Assembly: GCA_002315535.1 (NCBI GenBank)
Contig: DCHA01000056.1
Location: forward strand, 1 to 22,568
Source: Firmicutes bacterium UBA1764
GTDB taxonomy: Bacteria; Bacillota; Clostridia; Peptostreptococcales; Anaerovoracaceae
Direction: 5' to 3'
Length of the DNA stretch: 22,568 bases
Part shown: one piece after another, positions 8,528 through 15,640 of the stretch
How the letters are laid out: each line of letters begins with the position of its first letter
Numbering within the stretch: position 1 is the first letter of the stretch
Translations under genes and position numbers: made by a program
Notes under the pieces: model-generated
What the model was told of the DNA's origin: nothing
The model's database searches: none
The model's input: the letters and a program-made list of their open reading frames with translations, nothing else

Positions 8528-8733
8528 ATATTGTCCTCGTTTGGTACATAGAAAAGCCCGGCAGCCTCATAATCGATGGCTGCCTTTTTTGATGTTTCAT
8601 CCACGGCTTCGTCAAAGCCCGTGAGCGCCGCGAATGGTGCAAACTGACCTGCGCGGCTGTGCATGCTCATTTGTGCGTGCCTGCTTGAAACATGATGTGG
8701 CAAATTAATGATGTCAGAATAATCGTTTTCCAT
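8524..8733 (-). CDS. small conserved partner protein of Y-family polymerase operons
   Basis: This encodes 69 residues. The core, INLPHHVSSRHAQMSMHSRA followed by GQFAPFAALTGFDEAV, is the signature of a short protein that commonly sits directly downstream of the Y-family polymerase gene in Clostridia and relatives; its function is not known to me. It begins two bases after the polymerase stop, so the two are co-transcribed. GGAGGA lies about 14 bases upstream of ATG 8733, rather far, and translational coupling to the polymerase is likely. After the conserved core the C-terminus (SKKAAIDYEAAGLF) looks poorly conserved, and its codons form the hairpin that terminates the opposing helicase transcript. 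From memory many relatives are longer, so this one may be shortened. Confidence 0.8.
   Translation of the reverse strand: MENDYSDIINLPHHVSSRHAQMSMHSRAGQFAPFAALTGFDEAVDETSKKAAIDYEAAGLFYVPNEDNI
8560..8590 (+). terminator. terminator of the helicase gene, embedded in the opposing CDS
   Basis: A perfect 7-bp stem, GGCAGCC (8560-8566) with GGCTGCC (8578-8584), has an 11-base loop and is followed by six Ts (8585-8590). It lies 33 bases past the helicase stop. It falls entirely within the minus-strand small gene 8524-8733, so the hairpin sequence is also coding. Confidence 0.8.
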
Positions 8734-8735
8734 GT

Positions 8736-10253
8736 CTATGCTTTATGTCCTCCGATTTGTCCGTGGCGCTCTCTTGCGGTTGCGCCTTCTTCAAAATCGA
8801 GGCCCTTCAAAATTGCGTTTTTCCCGTATCTTGTTTTTATGTTGATAATGGCTTCCTGAACCTTGCGTTCCTTTTCAAGCTCCTCATCGCTAAGGACTGC
8901 CGGTATTGCATCATCCTTAGATTCGCCTTGCAAAGGCATGTCGAATATCGAAAGCTGCTGCTCCTTTGCCTGTTCGGTGCTTTCGCCGATAACGTTTGCA
9001 AGAACCACATACATCCTGCGAACGAGAAGCTCCGGATTAACTATTTGTCTAAACAGCTTTTCAGTTGCCTCGACGATTATAGACGAAAGGTTGGTCATTC
9101 TGCCTAGGCTTATCGTGCCATGCGCATTCTTCGGCGCCATTCTGCCGTAGAAGTCCTCTTTGATTTCGCCGTTGTAATTTTCCAGGCTCTTAATGTCATA
9201 GCATACTGTTAAAACCAGAGTCTCTGAAACGCCTTTTTTATACATGAGTCCCAGAGCCAAATCATCCGCCATTTCCTTTGCGACAATCAGGGCTTCGTCA
9301 AATTTATAGCCTCTTGAAAGAACCTGCCCAACTGAGAGGCTGCGGTTCTCCGGTTTGTATTCCTTGATATCCTTGATGGTGCAGGGCTCCCAGCCCCAAG
9401 CGTGGTCGATTAATAGTTCTGCTCCGACTCCGAACAGCTTGTACAAAAGCTCCTCGTTATGAAAATCCTCCGGCCTTCCCAGCGAGCACCTTGCGACATC
9501 GCCCATGGTCATCATGCCTCTTTGCTCCAGCTTTCTTGCCGTTCCCTTACCAACTCTCCAAAAGTCGGTTAAAGGCTTGTGATTCCAGAGCTTCTGCCTA
9601 TATGCCATTTCGTCAAGCTCGGCGATTCTAACCCCGTCCTTATCCGCAGGGACATGCTTTGCCTCAACATCCATTGCGATTTTGCAAAGGTACATATTGG
9701 TTCCGATTCCGGCGGTTGCGGTTATTCCCGTGCTGTCTAAAACATCGTGAATCATTTTGATGGTGAGCTCTCTGGCGGTCATTTGATAGGTGTTCAGGTA
9801 GTCCGTAACATCCATGAAAACCTCGTCGACAGAGTACACATGCATGTCCTCAGCCGCAACATATTTGAGGTAAATGTTGACGATTTTGGTGCTGTACTCC
9901 ATATAGTACGACATCCTCGGATCTGCAACGATAAACTCAAGCTCGTACTCGGGATGGGCCGCAAGCTCGCTTGCAAAGCAGGATTTACCCGTAAATTTTT
10001 TGCCCGGAGCGTTCATGCGTCTGATTGAATTTACACGCTTTACAGCCTCAATTACCTCGAAAAGCCTTGCTCTTCCGGGGATTCCGTAAGCTTTTAGGGA
10101 TGGTGAAACAGCAAGGCAGATAGTTTTTTCTGTCCTGCTTTGGTCTGCAACGACCAAATTAGTGTCGAGGGGATCCAATCCTCTTTCGACGCATTCAACC
10201 GAGGCATAAAAGCTTTTGAGGTCTATAGCGATGTAAGTTCTTTGTTTTTCCAT
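8736..10253 (-). CDS. Y-family translesion DNA polymerase (UmuC/UvrX-type)
   Basis: This encodes 505 residues. The palm motifs are IDLKSFYASVECVERG with catalytic D11, and YSVDEVFMDVTDYL with D143 and E144. The finger segment VVADQSRTEKTICLAVS and GIPGR match the UmuC/UvrX branch found in Bacillota rather than classical DinB. Thumb and little-finger regions follow. QLSIF at 433-437 is a good beta-clamp-binding pentapeptide. The conserved tail YGKNAILKG...GQIGGHKA, often seen in this branch, closes the protein. Such enzymes copy damaged DNA. ATG 10253 is preferred because the conserved sequence starts there; ATG 10268 in frame is possible. Neither has a Shine-Dalgarno sequence. No GAAC-N4-GTTC LexA box was seen upstream, so SOS control is not shown by sequence. 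The small partner gene follows after two bases. Confidence 0.93.
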   Translation of the reverse strand: MEKQRTYIAIDLKSFYASVECVERGLDPLDTNLVVADQSRTEKTICLAVSPSLKAYGIPGRARLFEVIEAVKRVNSIRRMNAPGKKFTGKSCFASELAAHPEYELEFIVADPRMSYYMEYSTKIVNIYLKYVAAEDMHVYSVDEVFMDVTDYLNTYQMTARELTIKMIHDVLDSTGITATAGIGTNMYLCKIAMDVEAKHVPADKDGVRIAELDEMAYRQKLWNHKPLTDFWRVGKGTARKLEQRGMMTMGDVARCSLGRPEDFHNEELLYKLFGVGAELLIDHAWGWEPCTIKDIKEYKPENRSLSVGQVLSRGYKFDEALIVAKEMADDLALGLMYKKGVSETLVLTVCYDIKSLENYNGEIKEDFYGRMAPKNAHGTISLGRMTNLSSIIVEATEKLFRQIVNPELLVRRMYVVLANVIGESTEQAKEQQLSIFDMPLQGESKDDAIPAVLSDEELEKERKVQEAIINIKTRYGKNAILKGLDFEEGATARERHGQIGGHKA

Positions 10254-10281
10254 GACATTATTATACATTATATAGTATAAT
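10252..10281 (+). promoter_or_regulatory. likely SigA-type promoter of the antiporter operon
   Basis: ATGACA (10252-10257, five of six consensus bases) is followed after 18 bases by a perfect TATAAT (10276-10281). Transcription would start near 10288, giving a leader of about 37 bases before mrpE with GGGAG at 10315-10319. The -35 overlaps the start codon of the divergent polymerase gene. TATAAT also occurs on the minus strand at 10272-10267 as part of a small inverted repeat. Confidence 0.65.
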
Positions 10282-10303
10282 AATTATGTATGTTTTTAAC
10301 CAA
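10274..10303 (-). promoter_or_regulatory. possible promoter of the Y-family polymerase operon
   Basis: On the minus strand TTGGTT (10303-10298) and TATACT (10279-10274) are separated by 18 bases. Only the first three -35 bases match consensus. The implied start near 10267 leaves a leader of about 14 bases before ATG 10253. It is interleaved with the plus-strand promoter, so the two polymerases would compete for the same stretch. Confidence 0.3.
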
Positions 10304-10324
10304 ATTTACGTTACGGGAGAAAAA

Positions 10325-10792
10325 ATGTTTCTGTTACTTTTCTGCTTGTGGCTTGTTTTTAATGGGCAAGTAACACTTGAGATAGTGATAATTGGTCTTG
10401 GAATCAGTGCTGTCTTGTACTTTTTCTGTTGTCGCTTTATGGGCTTCAGCATAAAAAAGGACAAGACTATTGTGCGTGAGCTTCCTCTTATTTTTGTATA
10501 TATTGCAAATCTCATTCTTGAGGTTATCAAGGCCACTTTCGCTACCACAAAGTTTATTTTCCAAAAGGAGCAGCCAAGCCCCGCAATAGTTAAGTTCCAC
10601 AGCGGACTGAAATCTAATACTGCACGGGTGCTACTTGCAAATTCTATTACTTTAACTCCGGGAACAATTACCGTTGATCTGACAGATGACTTATATACGA
10701 TTCATTGTTTGGATAAATCAATGGGCGATGGAATCGAAGCTTGCAGCTTTGTAAAGCAGCTTCAAAAGATGGAGGAGGTGGCCGGATTATGA
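10325..10792 (+). CDS. mrpE: Na+/H+ antiporter subunit E (MrpE/MnhE/MbhA family)
   Basis: This encodes 155 residues, the normal MrpE length. Three hydrophobic segments near the N-terminus (about 1-16, 18-38 and 55-75) precede a soluble domain with ANSITLTPGTITVDL and YTIHCLD, both MrpE signatures. MrpE is a small accessory subunit of the multi-subunit cation/proton antiporter, contacting subunits F and G. ATG 10325 is chosen because GGGAG lies five bases upstream and homologous sequence starts here; the in-frame ATG 10286 would sit inside the predicted transcript start. It is the first gene of the operon, and its stop overlaps the mrpF start (ATGA, four bases). Confidence 0.93.
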   Translation: MFLLLFCLWLVFNGQVTLEIVIIGLGISAVLYFFCCRFMGFSIKKDKTIVRELPLIFVYIANLILEVIKATFATTKFIFQKEQPSPAIVKFHSGLKSNTARVLLANSITLTPGTITVDLTDDLYTIHCLDKSMGDGIEACSFVKQLQKMEEVAGL

Positions 10793-11073
10793 TTAAATTC
10801 CTTTGGGCCATGCTCGTAGTAATGTCCATCCTTTTGCTTGTCTGCATTATCAGATCTATCAAGGGCCCCAGAAATACAGACAGAGTCCTTGCTGTTAATA
10901 TGCTTGGCTCGATTGGCAATGCGGTAATTGCCGTTATAGCAACTATTTACGATCAGAACTTCCTGGCCGACGTGGCAATTCTCTACACGATGCTGTCATT
11001 TGCCGCTGTAGTTGTAATGTCCAGAATTATCAGAGGCGTTTACAAGGAAAAGAAGGAGGCAGAAAATGATTAG
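10789..11073 (+). CDS. mrpF: Na+/H+ antiporter subunit F (MrpF/MbhB family)
   Basis: This encodes 94 residues with three membrane helices. The loop IKGPRNTDRVLAVNMLGSIG after the first helix, and QNFLADVAILYTMLSFAAVV in the last part, are typical of MrpF. The family provides a small membrane subunit needed for assembly and cation transport. GGAGGAGG (10771-10778) lies ten bases before ATG 10789, within the end of mrpE, and the four-base ATGA overlap points to translational coupling. The stop overlaps mrpG by eight bases. Confidence 0.93.
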   Translation: MIKFLWAMLVVMSILLLVCIIRSIKGPRNTDRVLAVNMLGSIGNAVIAVIATIYDQNFLADVAILYTMLSFAAVVVMSRIIRGVYKEKKEAEND

Positions 11074-11389
11074 AAATATTATTGGCTGCATTCTGATTTT
11101 CATAGGTGTAGTATTCTACATTATCTCTGTAATCGGAAACCTTAAATTTAAATACATTCTTAACAGAATGCACAGTGCAGGCATTGGGGATAGCTTTGCA
11201 CTAAGCTTTGTTATCATCGGATGCATAGTAATTAATGGCTTAAACGTAACAAGTCTCAAGCTTATTGTTGCATGCGTCTGCTTATATTTCACATCCCCGG
11301 TATGCAGCCATATGCTTGCAAAGCTTGAGGCTGATACCAATCCAAATCTCGAAGAAGAATGTGAGGTAGAAAAAGAATGCAGATCTTAA
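11066..11389 (+). CDS. mrpG: Na+/H+ antiporter subunit G (MrpG/MbhC family)
   Basis: This encodes 107 residues with three membrane helices. YILNRMHSAGIGDSFALSF (following KFK) and the last helix with YFTSPVCSHMLAKLE match the MrpG pattern, in which a conserved RxHxAG..D stretch follows the first helix. It forms a tight unit with subunits E and F in known Mrp structures. AAGGAGG (11053-11059) precedes ATG 11066 by six bases. The acidic C-terminal tail (EEECEVEKECRS) overlaps the next gene by 13 bases. Confidence 0.92.
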   Translation: MIRNIIGCILIFIGVVFYIISVIGNLKFKYILNRMHSAGIGDSFALSFVIIGCIVINGLNVTSLKLIVACVCLYFTSPVCSHMLAKLEADTNPNLEEECEVEKECRS

Positions 11390-11691
11390 TGGCCTCACTA
11401 TTAATCCTTCTTGTTATTCTCGCAGTTACTATTGCTGTAACAAAAAGACTTCTCCCTGCTGTAATCATTTTCATGAGCTACAGCGTAATCAATTCGATTA
11501 TTTGGATGCTGCTCCAGTCTCCGGACCTGGCAATTACCGAGGCCGCTGTTGGCGCCGGTATTTCCACGGTTCTCTTTATCGTTGCGTTCAAGCGAATGGG
11601 CTTGTTTGAAAAGGCAATAGATGAAGAGTCTGCCAAAGGCACGGAGAAGGAAGCCTCTTCCAAATCCGGAAAGGAGGCAGAGAATGAATAA
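11377..11691 (+). CDS. DUF4040 / MbhD-like antiporter subunit (corresponds to a C-terminal part of MrpA)
   Basis: This encodes 104 residues with three membrane helices. The segment LLQSPDLAITEAAVGAGIST is the hallmark of DUF4040/MbhD, which in bacillar Mrp complexes is fused to the C-terminus of MrpA but in archaeal Mbh-type systems is a separate gene. The separate form is seen here. GAGGT (11363-11367) precedes ATG 11377, which lies inside the end of mrpG. The C-terminal tail is highly charged (ESAKGTEKEASSKSGKEAEN) and overlaps the next gene by eight bases. Confidence 0.9.
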   Translation: MQILMASLLILLVILAVTIAVTKRLLPAVIIFMSYSVINSIIWMLLQSPDLAITEAAVGAGISTVLFIVAFKRMGLFEKAIDEESAKGTEKEASSKSGKEAENE

Positions 11692-12448
11692 GAAATTTAA
11701 CAAGCTTTACAATATTCTCTGCGTCATCTTTGCGCTTATCTTTATTGCCGCAATGATTATCACAGTATCGGCTCTTCCTAATATCGGAGATGCGACAAAC
11801 CCTACAAATAACGAGGTGTCCGAAAAGTATCTCACCGATTCATCCTGGGAGACCGGATCACTTAATGCTGTATCCGGAATGATTCTTGATTACAGAGCAT
11901 TTGATACGCTCGGTGAATCACACGTGCTCTTTGTTGCAACCGTCGCAGTATTCATCCTGCTTCGCCGCGATGAGGATTCAAGAAAGGATCTTCCGACAAG
12001 ATGTCTTAATCAAAGCTATGAACAGGCATATGACCCAATTCTCGCAAAGAGTCTTGAGTTCTTAATTCCTGCTATTTTCGTATTCGGAATTTATGTAATC
12101 GCAAATGGTCACCTGTCCCCGGGCGGAGGCTTCTCCGGAGGGGCAATCATCGGCGCCGCATTTATTCTTTATCTGAATGCATATGGACTCGAAAGCATCG
12201 AGCGCTTTTGCAACAGCAGGACATATTTAATTTGCAGCTGCTGCGCACTTTTGTTCTATGGCCTTGCTAAATCCTATGTATTTTATGTAGGGGCAAATCA
12301 CCTGCACAGCATTATTCCGGTGCTCGCAGATGGCAGCATACTTGCTTCGGGCCTCATACTTCCGCTTAATATTGCCGTAGGCGTTGTTGTATCAAACACT
12401 GTTTATGCGCTTTACATCATGTTCAGGAGAGGAGGATTCAGCAGATGA
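11684..12448 (+). CDS. mrpB: MbhE-MrpB fusion subunit of the antiporter
   Basis: This encodes 254 residues in two parts. Residues 1 to about 105 are MbhE-like, with one helix, a loop, then ILDYRAFDTLGESHVLF and a second helix. Residues about 125-254 are MrpB-like, with YVIANGHLSPGGGFSGGAII, the MrpB/MnhB signature, and four helices. In archaeal Mbh operons these are separate genes, and in standard Mrp operons MbhE is part of MrpA; here it is joined to MrpB. AAGGAGG (11671-11677) precedes ATG 11684 by six bases. The stop overlaps mrpC by four bases. Confidence 0.9.
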   Translation: MNKKFNKLYNILCVIFALIFIAAMIITVSALPNIGDATNPTNNEVSEKYLTDSSWETGSLNAVSGMILDYRAFDTLGESHVLFVATVAVFILLRRDEDSRKDLPTRCLNQSYEQAYDPILAKSLEFLIPAIFVFGIYVIANGHLSPGGGFSGGAIIGAAFILYLNAYGLESIERFCNSRTYLICSCCALLFYGLAKSYVFYVGANHLHSIIPVLADGSILASGLILPLNIAVGVVVSNTVYALYIMFRRGGFSR

Positions 12449-12837
12449 ATTATCTATTAAATAATCTTCCTGAATACTCTGCAGTCATTTGCTTCGCAAT
12501 CGGCTTCAGCATTCTTCTTCTGAATCGCAATATGATAAAGAAGATTCTCGGACTGGGCATCATGGACTCTTCGATATATCTCTTCCTCGCAGTAAAGGGA
12601 TATGTTGCGGGAACAGTTGCTCCTATCGTTACTCTTGCCGAACAGGCGGCCGGAGTCGACACTACTCTTTATACAAACCCAATTCCTGCGGGCCTTGTTC
12701 TTACAGGCATCGTAGTATCTGTTTCTGTTACAGCTATTCTTCTGGCTTTAACAGTCAAGCTTCACGAGGAATTCGGAACGCTCAACATTGATGAAATCAT
12801 TCATATGGTAAGAGAAGAAGATAGGAGGAAAGAATAA
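12445..12837 (+). CDS. mrpC: Na+/H+ antiporter subunit C (MrpC/MbhG, NuoK-like)
   Basis: This encodes 130 residues with three membrane helices. ILLLNRNMIKKILGLGIMDS in the loop after helix 1, and NPIPAGLVLTGIVVSVSVTA before helix 3, are the MrpC/NuoK-family signatures. NuoK-like subunits line part of the proton path beside the large antiporter subunits. The start overlaps the mrpB stop (ATGA), and the stop TAATG shares one base with the mrpD start. Confidence 0.93.
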   Translation: MNYLLNNLPEYSAVICFAIGFSILLLNRNMIKKILGLGIMDSSIYLFLAVKGYVAGTVAPIVTLAEQAAGVDTTLYTNPIPAGLVLTGIVVSVSVTAILLALTVKLHEEFGTLNIDEIIHMVREEDRRKE

Positions 12838-14333
12838 TGTTATTTGTTCAAAACATTGTCTCCTGGTCAATTCTTCTGCTTATCGTAAGTGGAGCCTTTA
12901 CAGCGGTGCTTAACGCAAAGGCCGCAAAGTACCTCTCAACAATAGTGATTGCCCTTGTTGGAGTAATGAACATTTTCCTCCTCAAGTATTTCCTGGGTGG
13001 GGGAGAAAGCTTCACATATAGCATGGGACACTACGGCGCACCAGCCGGGAACGAGCTTAGATCCGGCGCACTTGAAGCCGCTGTATCAATTGTCTTCTGC
13101 TTTGTAATGCTGTTTTCGCTTATAGGCGGACGCAAGCATATTGAAGAGGACGTAAAAGGAAAGAAGCAGAATCTTTATTACATAAGCAGCATCTTCCTTC
13201 TCTGCTCCATGCTTGCATTGGTTAACACCAATGATTTATTCACCGCATACGTATTTGTTGAAATCAATACAATTACCGCATGCGGAATAATTCTTGCAAA
13301 GGAAGGTCGCCAGGCCCTTGCCGCATCAACAAGATATCTCATAATGTCACTTGTCGGATCGGGCATGTTCCTGATTGGAATTTGCATTATGTATGGCGCT
13401 ACAGGTCACCTGCTGATGGAGCCGATTCGTGAATACGTTCTGACTAACATTGAGCCGGGCAGCCGCGAGATGCTTCCTGTACAGGTTAGCATGGCACTCT
13501 TTGCAGTAGGTATGGCTCTTAAGTCAGCGCTCTGGCCTTTCCACAGCTGGCTTCCGGAGGCACATAGCAGTGCAACCGCAAGCTCATCAGCTTTGCTTTC
13601 AGGACTTGTTCTAAAGGCATACATATTCGTATTAATCAAGATTATCTACAGAGTACTTGGAATCGAGGTTCTGTCAGGCAATCCGATATTTGATATTCTG
13701 CTTGTGTTTGGCGCAGCCGCAATGATCATGGGATCTGTAAACGCTATCAGAGAAAAGGATTTAAAGAGAATGCTTGCATACTCTTCAGTCGGACAGATTG
13801 GCTATATCTACCTTGGCATAGGCATGGGCAGTGCTATAGGCATTTATGCCGCAGCAATTCAGATTCTCGTCCATGCCGCAACAAAGGCAATGCTCTTTAT
13901 CGCATCAGGTGGCATCATGGATGTATCCGGAGGCTCAAAGAAGTTCAAGGATATCGAAGGCGCAGGCAAGCGCGATCCGTTTGCCGGAGCCGCATTTATC
14001 GTTGGGTCCTTCTCGATGATTGGTATTCCGTTCTTCGCTGGATTTGTTACTAAGTACACATTGGTCAGTGCCGCAACACAGCTTGCAGGCTGGAGAATGT
14101 ACCTGGCATTTATCGCAATAATAGTATCAACACTGCTTACTGCGATTTATTACCTAATGGCAATCGCAAAGCTCTTTGGTGGTGAGAATAATTCAAAACG
14201 CCCTGAAGGCTTTAAGTTCAACATCGGATATGTTGCAGCGATTATCATATTCATTATTGCTAATATCGTTATAGGTCTGAATACGGATTGGTTAATCAAC
14301 TTAGTCGATCTCGGATTCAGCATGTTTGCATAA
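12837..14333 (+). CDS. mrpD: Na+/H+ antiporter subunit D, first of four NuoL/M/N-like subunits
   Basis: This encodes 498 residues with about 14 membrane helices, full length for MrpD. Predicted ion-path residues are present: E142 in the TM5 segment FVEINTITACG, K229 in MALKSALWPFHSWLPEAH, K260 in SGLVLKAY, and H346/K350 in HAATKAM. LKRMLAYSSVGQIGYI is the usual loop. The ATSSALLSG-like segment after WLPEAH fits MrpD. AGGAGGA lies 8-9 bases before ATG 12837. Of the four large subunits this one is closest to canonical MrpD and sits in the canonical place after mrpC. Confidence 0.93.
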   Translation: MLFVQNIVSWSILLLIVSGAFTAVLNAKAAKYLSTIVIALVGVMNIFLLKYFLGGGESFTYSMGHYGAPAGNELRSGALEAAVSIVFCFVMLFSLIGGRKHIEEDVKGKKQNLYYISSIFLLCSMLALVNTNDLFTAYVFVEINTITACGIILAKEGRQALAASTRYLIMSLVGSGMFLIGICIMYGATGHLLMEPIREYVLTNIEPGSREMLPVQVSMALFAVGMALKSALWPFHSWLPEAHSSATASSSALLSGLVLKAYIFVLIKIIYRVLGIEVLSGNPIFDILLVFGAAAMIMGSVNAIREKDLKRMLAYSSVGQIGYIYLGIGMGSAIGIYAAAIQILVHAATKAMLFIASGGIMDVSGGSKKFKDIEGAGKRDPFAGAAFIVGSFSMIGIPFFAGFVTKYTLVSAATQLAGWRMYLAFIAIIVSTLLTAIYYLMAIAKLFGGENNSKRPEGFKFNIGYVAAIIIFIIANIVIGLNTDWLINLVDLGFSMFA

Positions 14334-14344
14334 AGGAGGAAAGC

Positions 14345-15640
14345 ATGAACTTTACATTTGGAGCTGATGCTTTCAGCTGGATATTCTTTGGACTGGTAAC
14401 GGTGATGTGGGTTCTTGTCGGAATATTTACCGGTAAGTACGGTGAGGCAAACCACCTCGATCACATGCCGCGTTTCTGGTTATTCTACTCACTGACGTAT
14501 GTAAGCCTTGCAGCATTGTGCTTTGCAAAGTCATTCCTCAGCATGTATCTTTGCTTTGAGTTTATGACACTTCTTTCGATGCCTCTTGTTGCACACGAGG
14601 AAAGACCCGAAGCAATTGCCGCCGCAAAGAAGTATTTGTTCTATTCAATATTCGGTGCAAGCCTTGCTCTCATCGGACTCTTCTTTGCAGGTCGTTATAC
14701 TGACGGTGTATTTGCCGCTGGCGGAACACTTGATATGTCACTTGCTTCAGGAAATGAAAAACTGCTACTTGTAGTTGTATTTCTTACCGTTGTTGGCTTT
14801 GGCGCAAAGGCCGGTCTTTATCCGCTTCACAGCTGGCTTCCGACCGCTCACCCCGAGGCTCCGGGCCCTGCATCAGCAGTTCTATCGGGCGTAATTACCA
14901 AGGCCGGAGTTCTTTGCATAATCAGAGTTATATACTTTGTATTTGGCGCTGACTTTATTCGCGGTACATGGGTACAGTACACATTGATGGCCATGGCAAT
15001 GCTCACAATATTCATGGGTTCACTCATGGCTTACAATCAAAGACACTTCAAGAGAAGACTGGCATATTCAACAGTATCTCAGGTGTCATATATATTGCTC
15101 GGAGTGTTCGCACTTAATCCTCTTGCGCTAACAGGCTCTATGCTGCACATTGTTTACCACGCAATCATTAAGAATACACTCTTCCTTGTAGCGGCTTCTG
15201 TAATTTTCTCTACAAAGCATTTACATTACGTTGAGGATTTGGAGGGCCTCGGCAGACGCATGCCATGGACCTTTGGCTGCTTTACAATAGCCAGCCTTGG
15301 TCTTGTTGGAGTTCCGCCTTTCGCAGGCTTCCTTTCAAAATGGTATCTTGCGACAGGTATTCTTTCAGAGAAGATACCTGTTATCAGCTGGATGGCTCCG
15401 GCAGTGCTGCTGGCATCCGCTTTAATGACAGCCGCATATCTTCTTTCAATATCAATTAAGGCCTTCTTCCCAAGGAAAGACCTTGTTCTTGATACAAATG
15501 AATTTGGAAAGCCTGTTACAGAATCGCCTCTTCAGATGGTTCTGCCAATGGTTATATTAACAGCCTTCGTAGTAGTTCTCGGAATTGCTGCGCAGCCCTG
15601 GTACAATTTCTTCTCAGTAATAGCAAGCGGGGTGTTTTAG
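14345..15640 (+). CDS. second NuoL/M/N-like antiporter subunit, lacking the first two helices
   Basis: This encodes 431 residues. AGGAGG (14334-14339) lies five bases before ATG 14345; the open frame further upstream overlaps mrpD and is not needed. Proton-path residues are kept: E72 (CFEFMTLLSMPL), K155 (FGAKAGLYPLHSWLPTAH), K186 (SGVITKAG), and H272/K276 (HAIIKN). The protein begins directly at the segment usually formed by TM3, so the first two helices of a standard MrpD are absent. LVGVPPFAGFLSKWYLA is the usual late-helix motif. It closely resembles the next gene in order of motifs, suggesting tandem duplication. It starts 11 bases after mrpD. Confidence 0.9.
   Translation: MNFTFGADAFSWIFFGLVTVMWVLVGIFTGKYGEANHLDHMPRFWLFYSLTYVSLAALCFAKSFLSMYLCFEFMTLLSMPLVAHEERPEAIAAAKKYLFYSIFGASLALIGLFFAGRYTDGVFAAGGTLDMSLASGNEKLLLVVVFLTVVGFGAKAGLYPLHSWLPTAHPEAPGPASAVLSGVITKAGVLCIIRVIYFVFGADFIRGTWVQYTLMAMAMLTIFMGSLMAYNQRHFKRRLAYSTVSQVSYILLGVFALNPLALTGSMLHIVYHAIIKNTLFLVAASVIFSTKHLHYVEDLEGLGRRMPWTFGCFTIASLGLVGVPPFAGFLSKWYLATGILSEKIPVISWMAPAVLLASALMTAAYLLSISIKAFFPRKDLVLDTNEFGKPVTESPLQMVLPMVILTAFVVVLGIAAQPWYNFFSVIASGVF

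Noticed and set aside
10254..10324. LexA operator for the Y-family polymerase, or an ion-sensing riboswitch for the antiporter operon
   Set aside because: No GAAC-N4-GTTC-like palindrome was found, and the predicted antiporter leader of about 37 bases is too short for a riboswitch.
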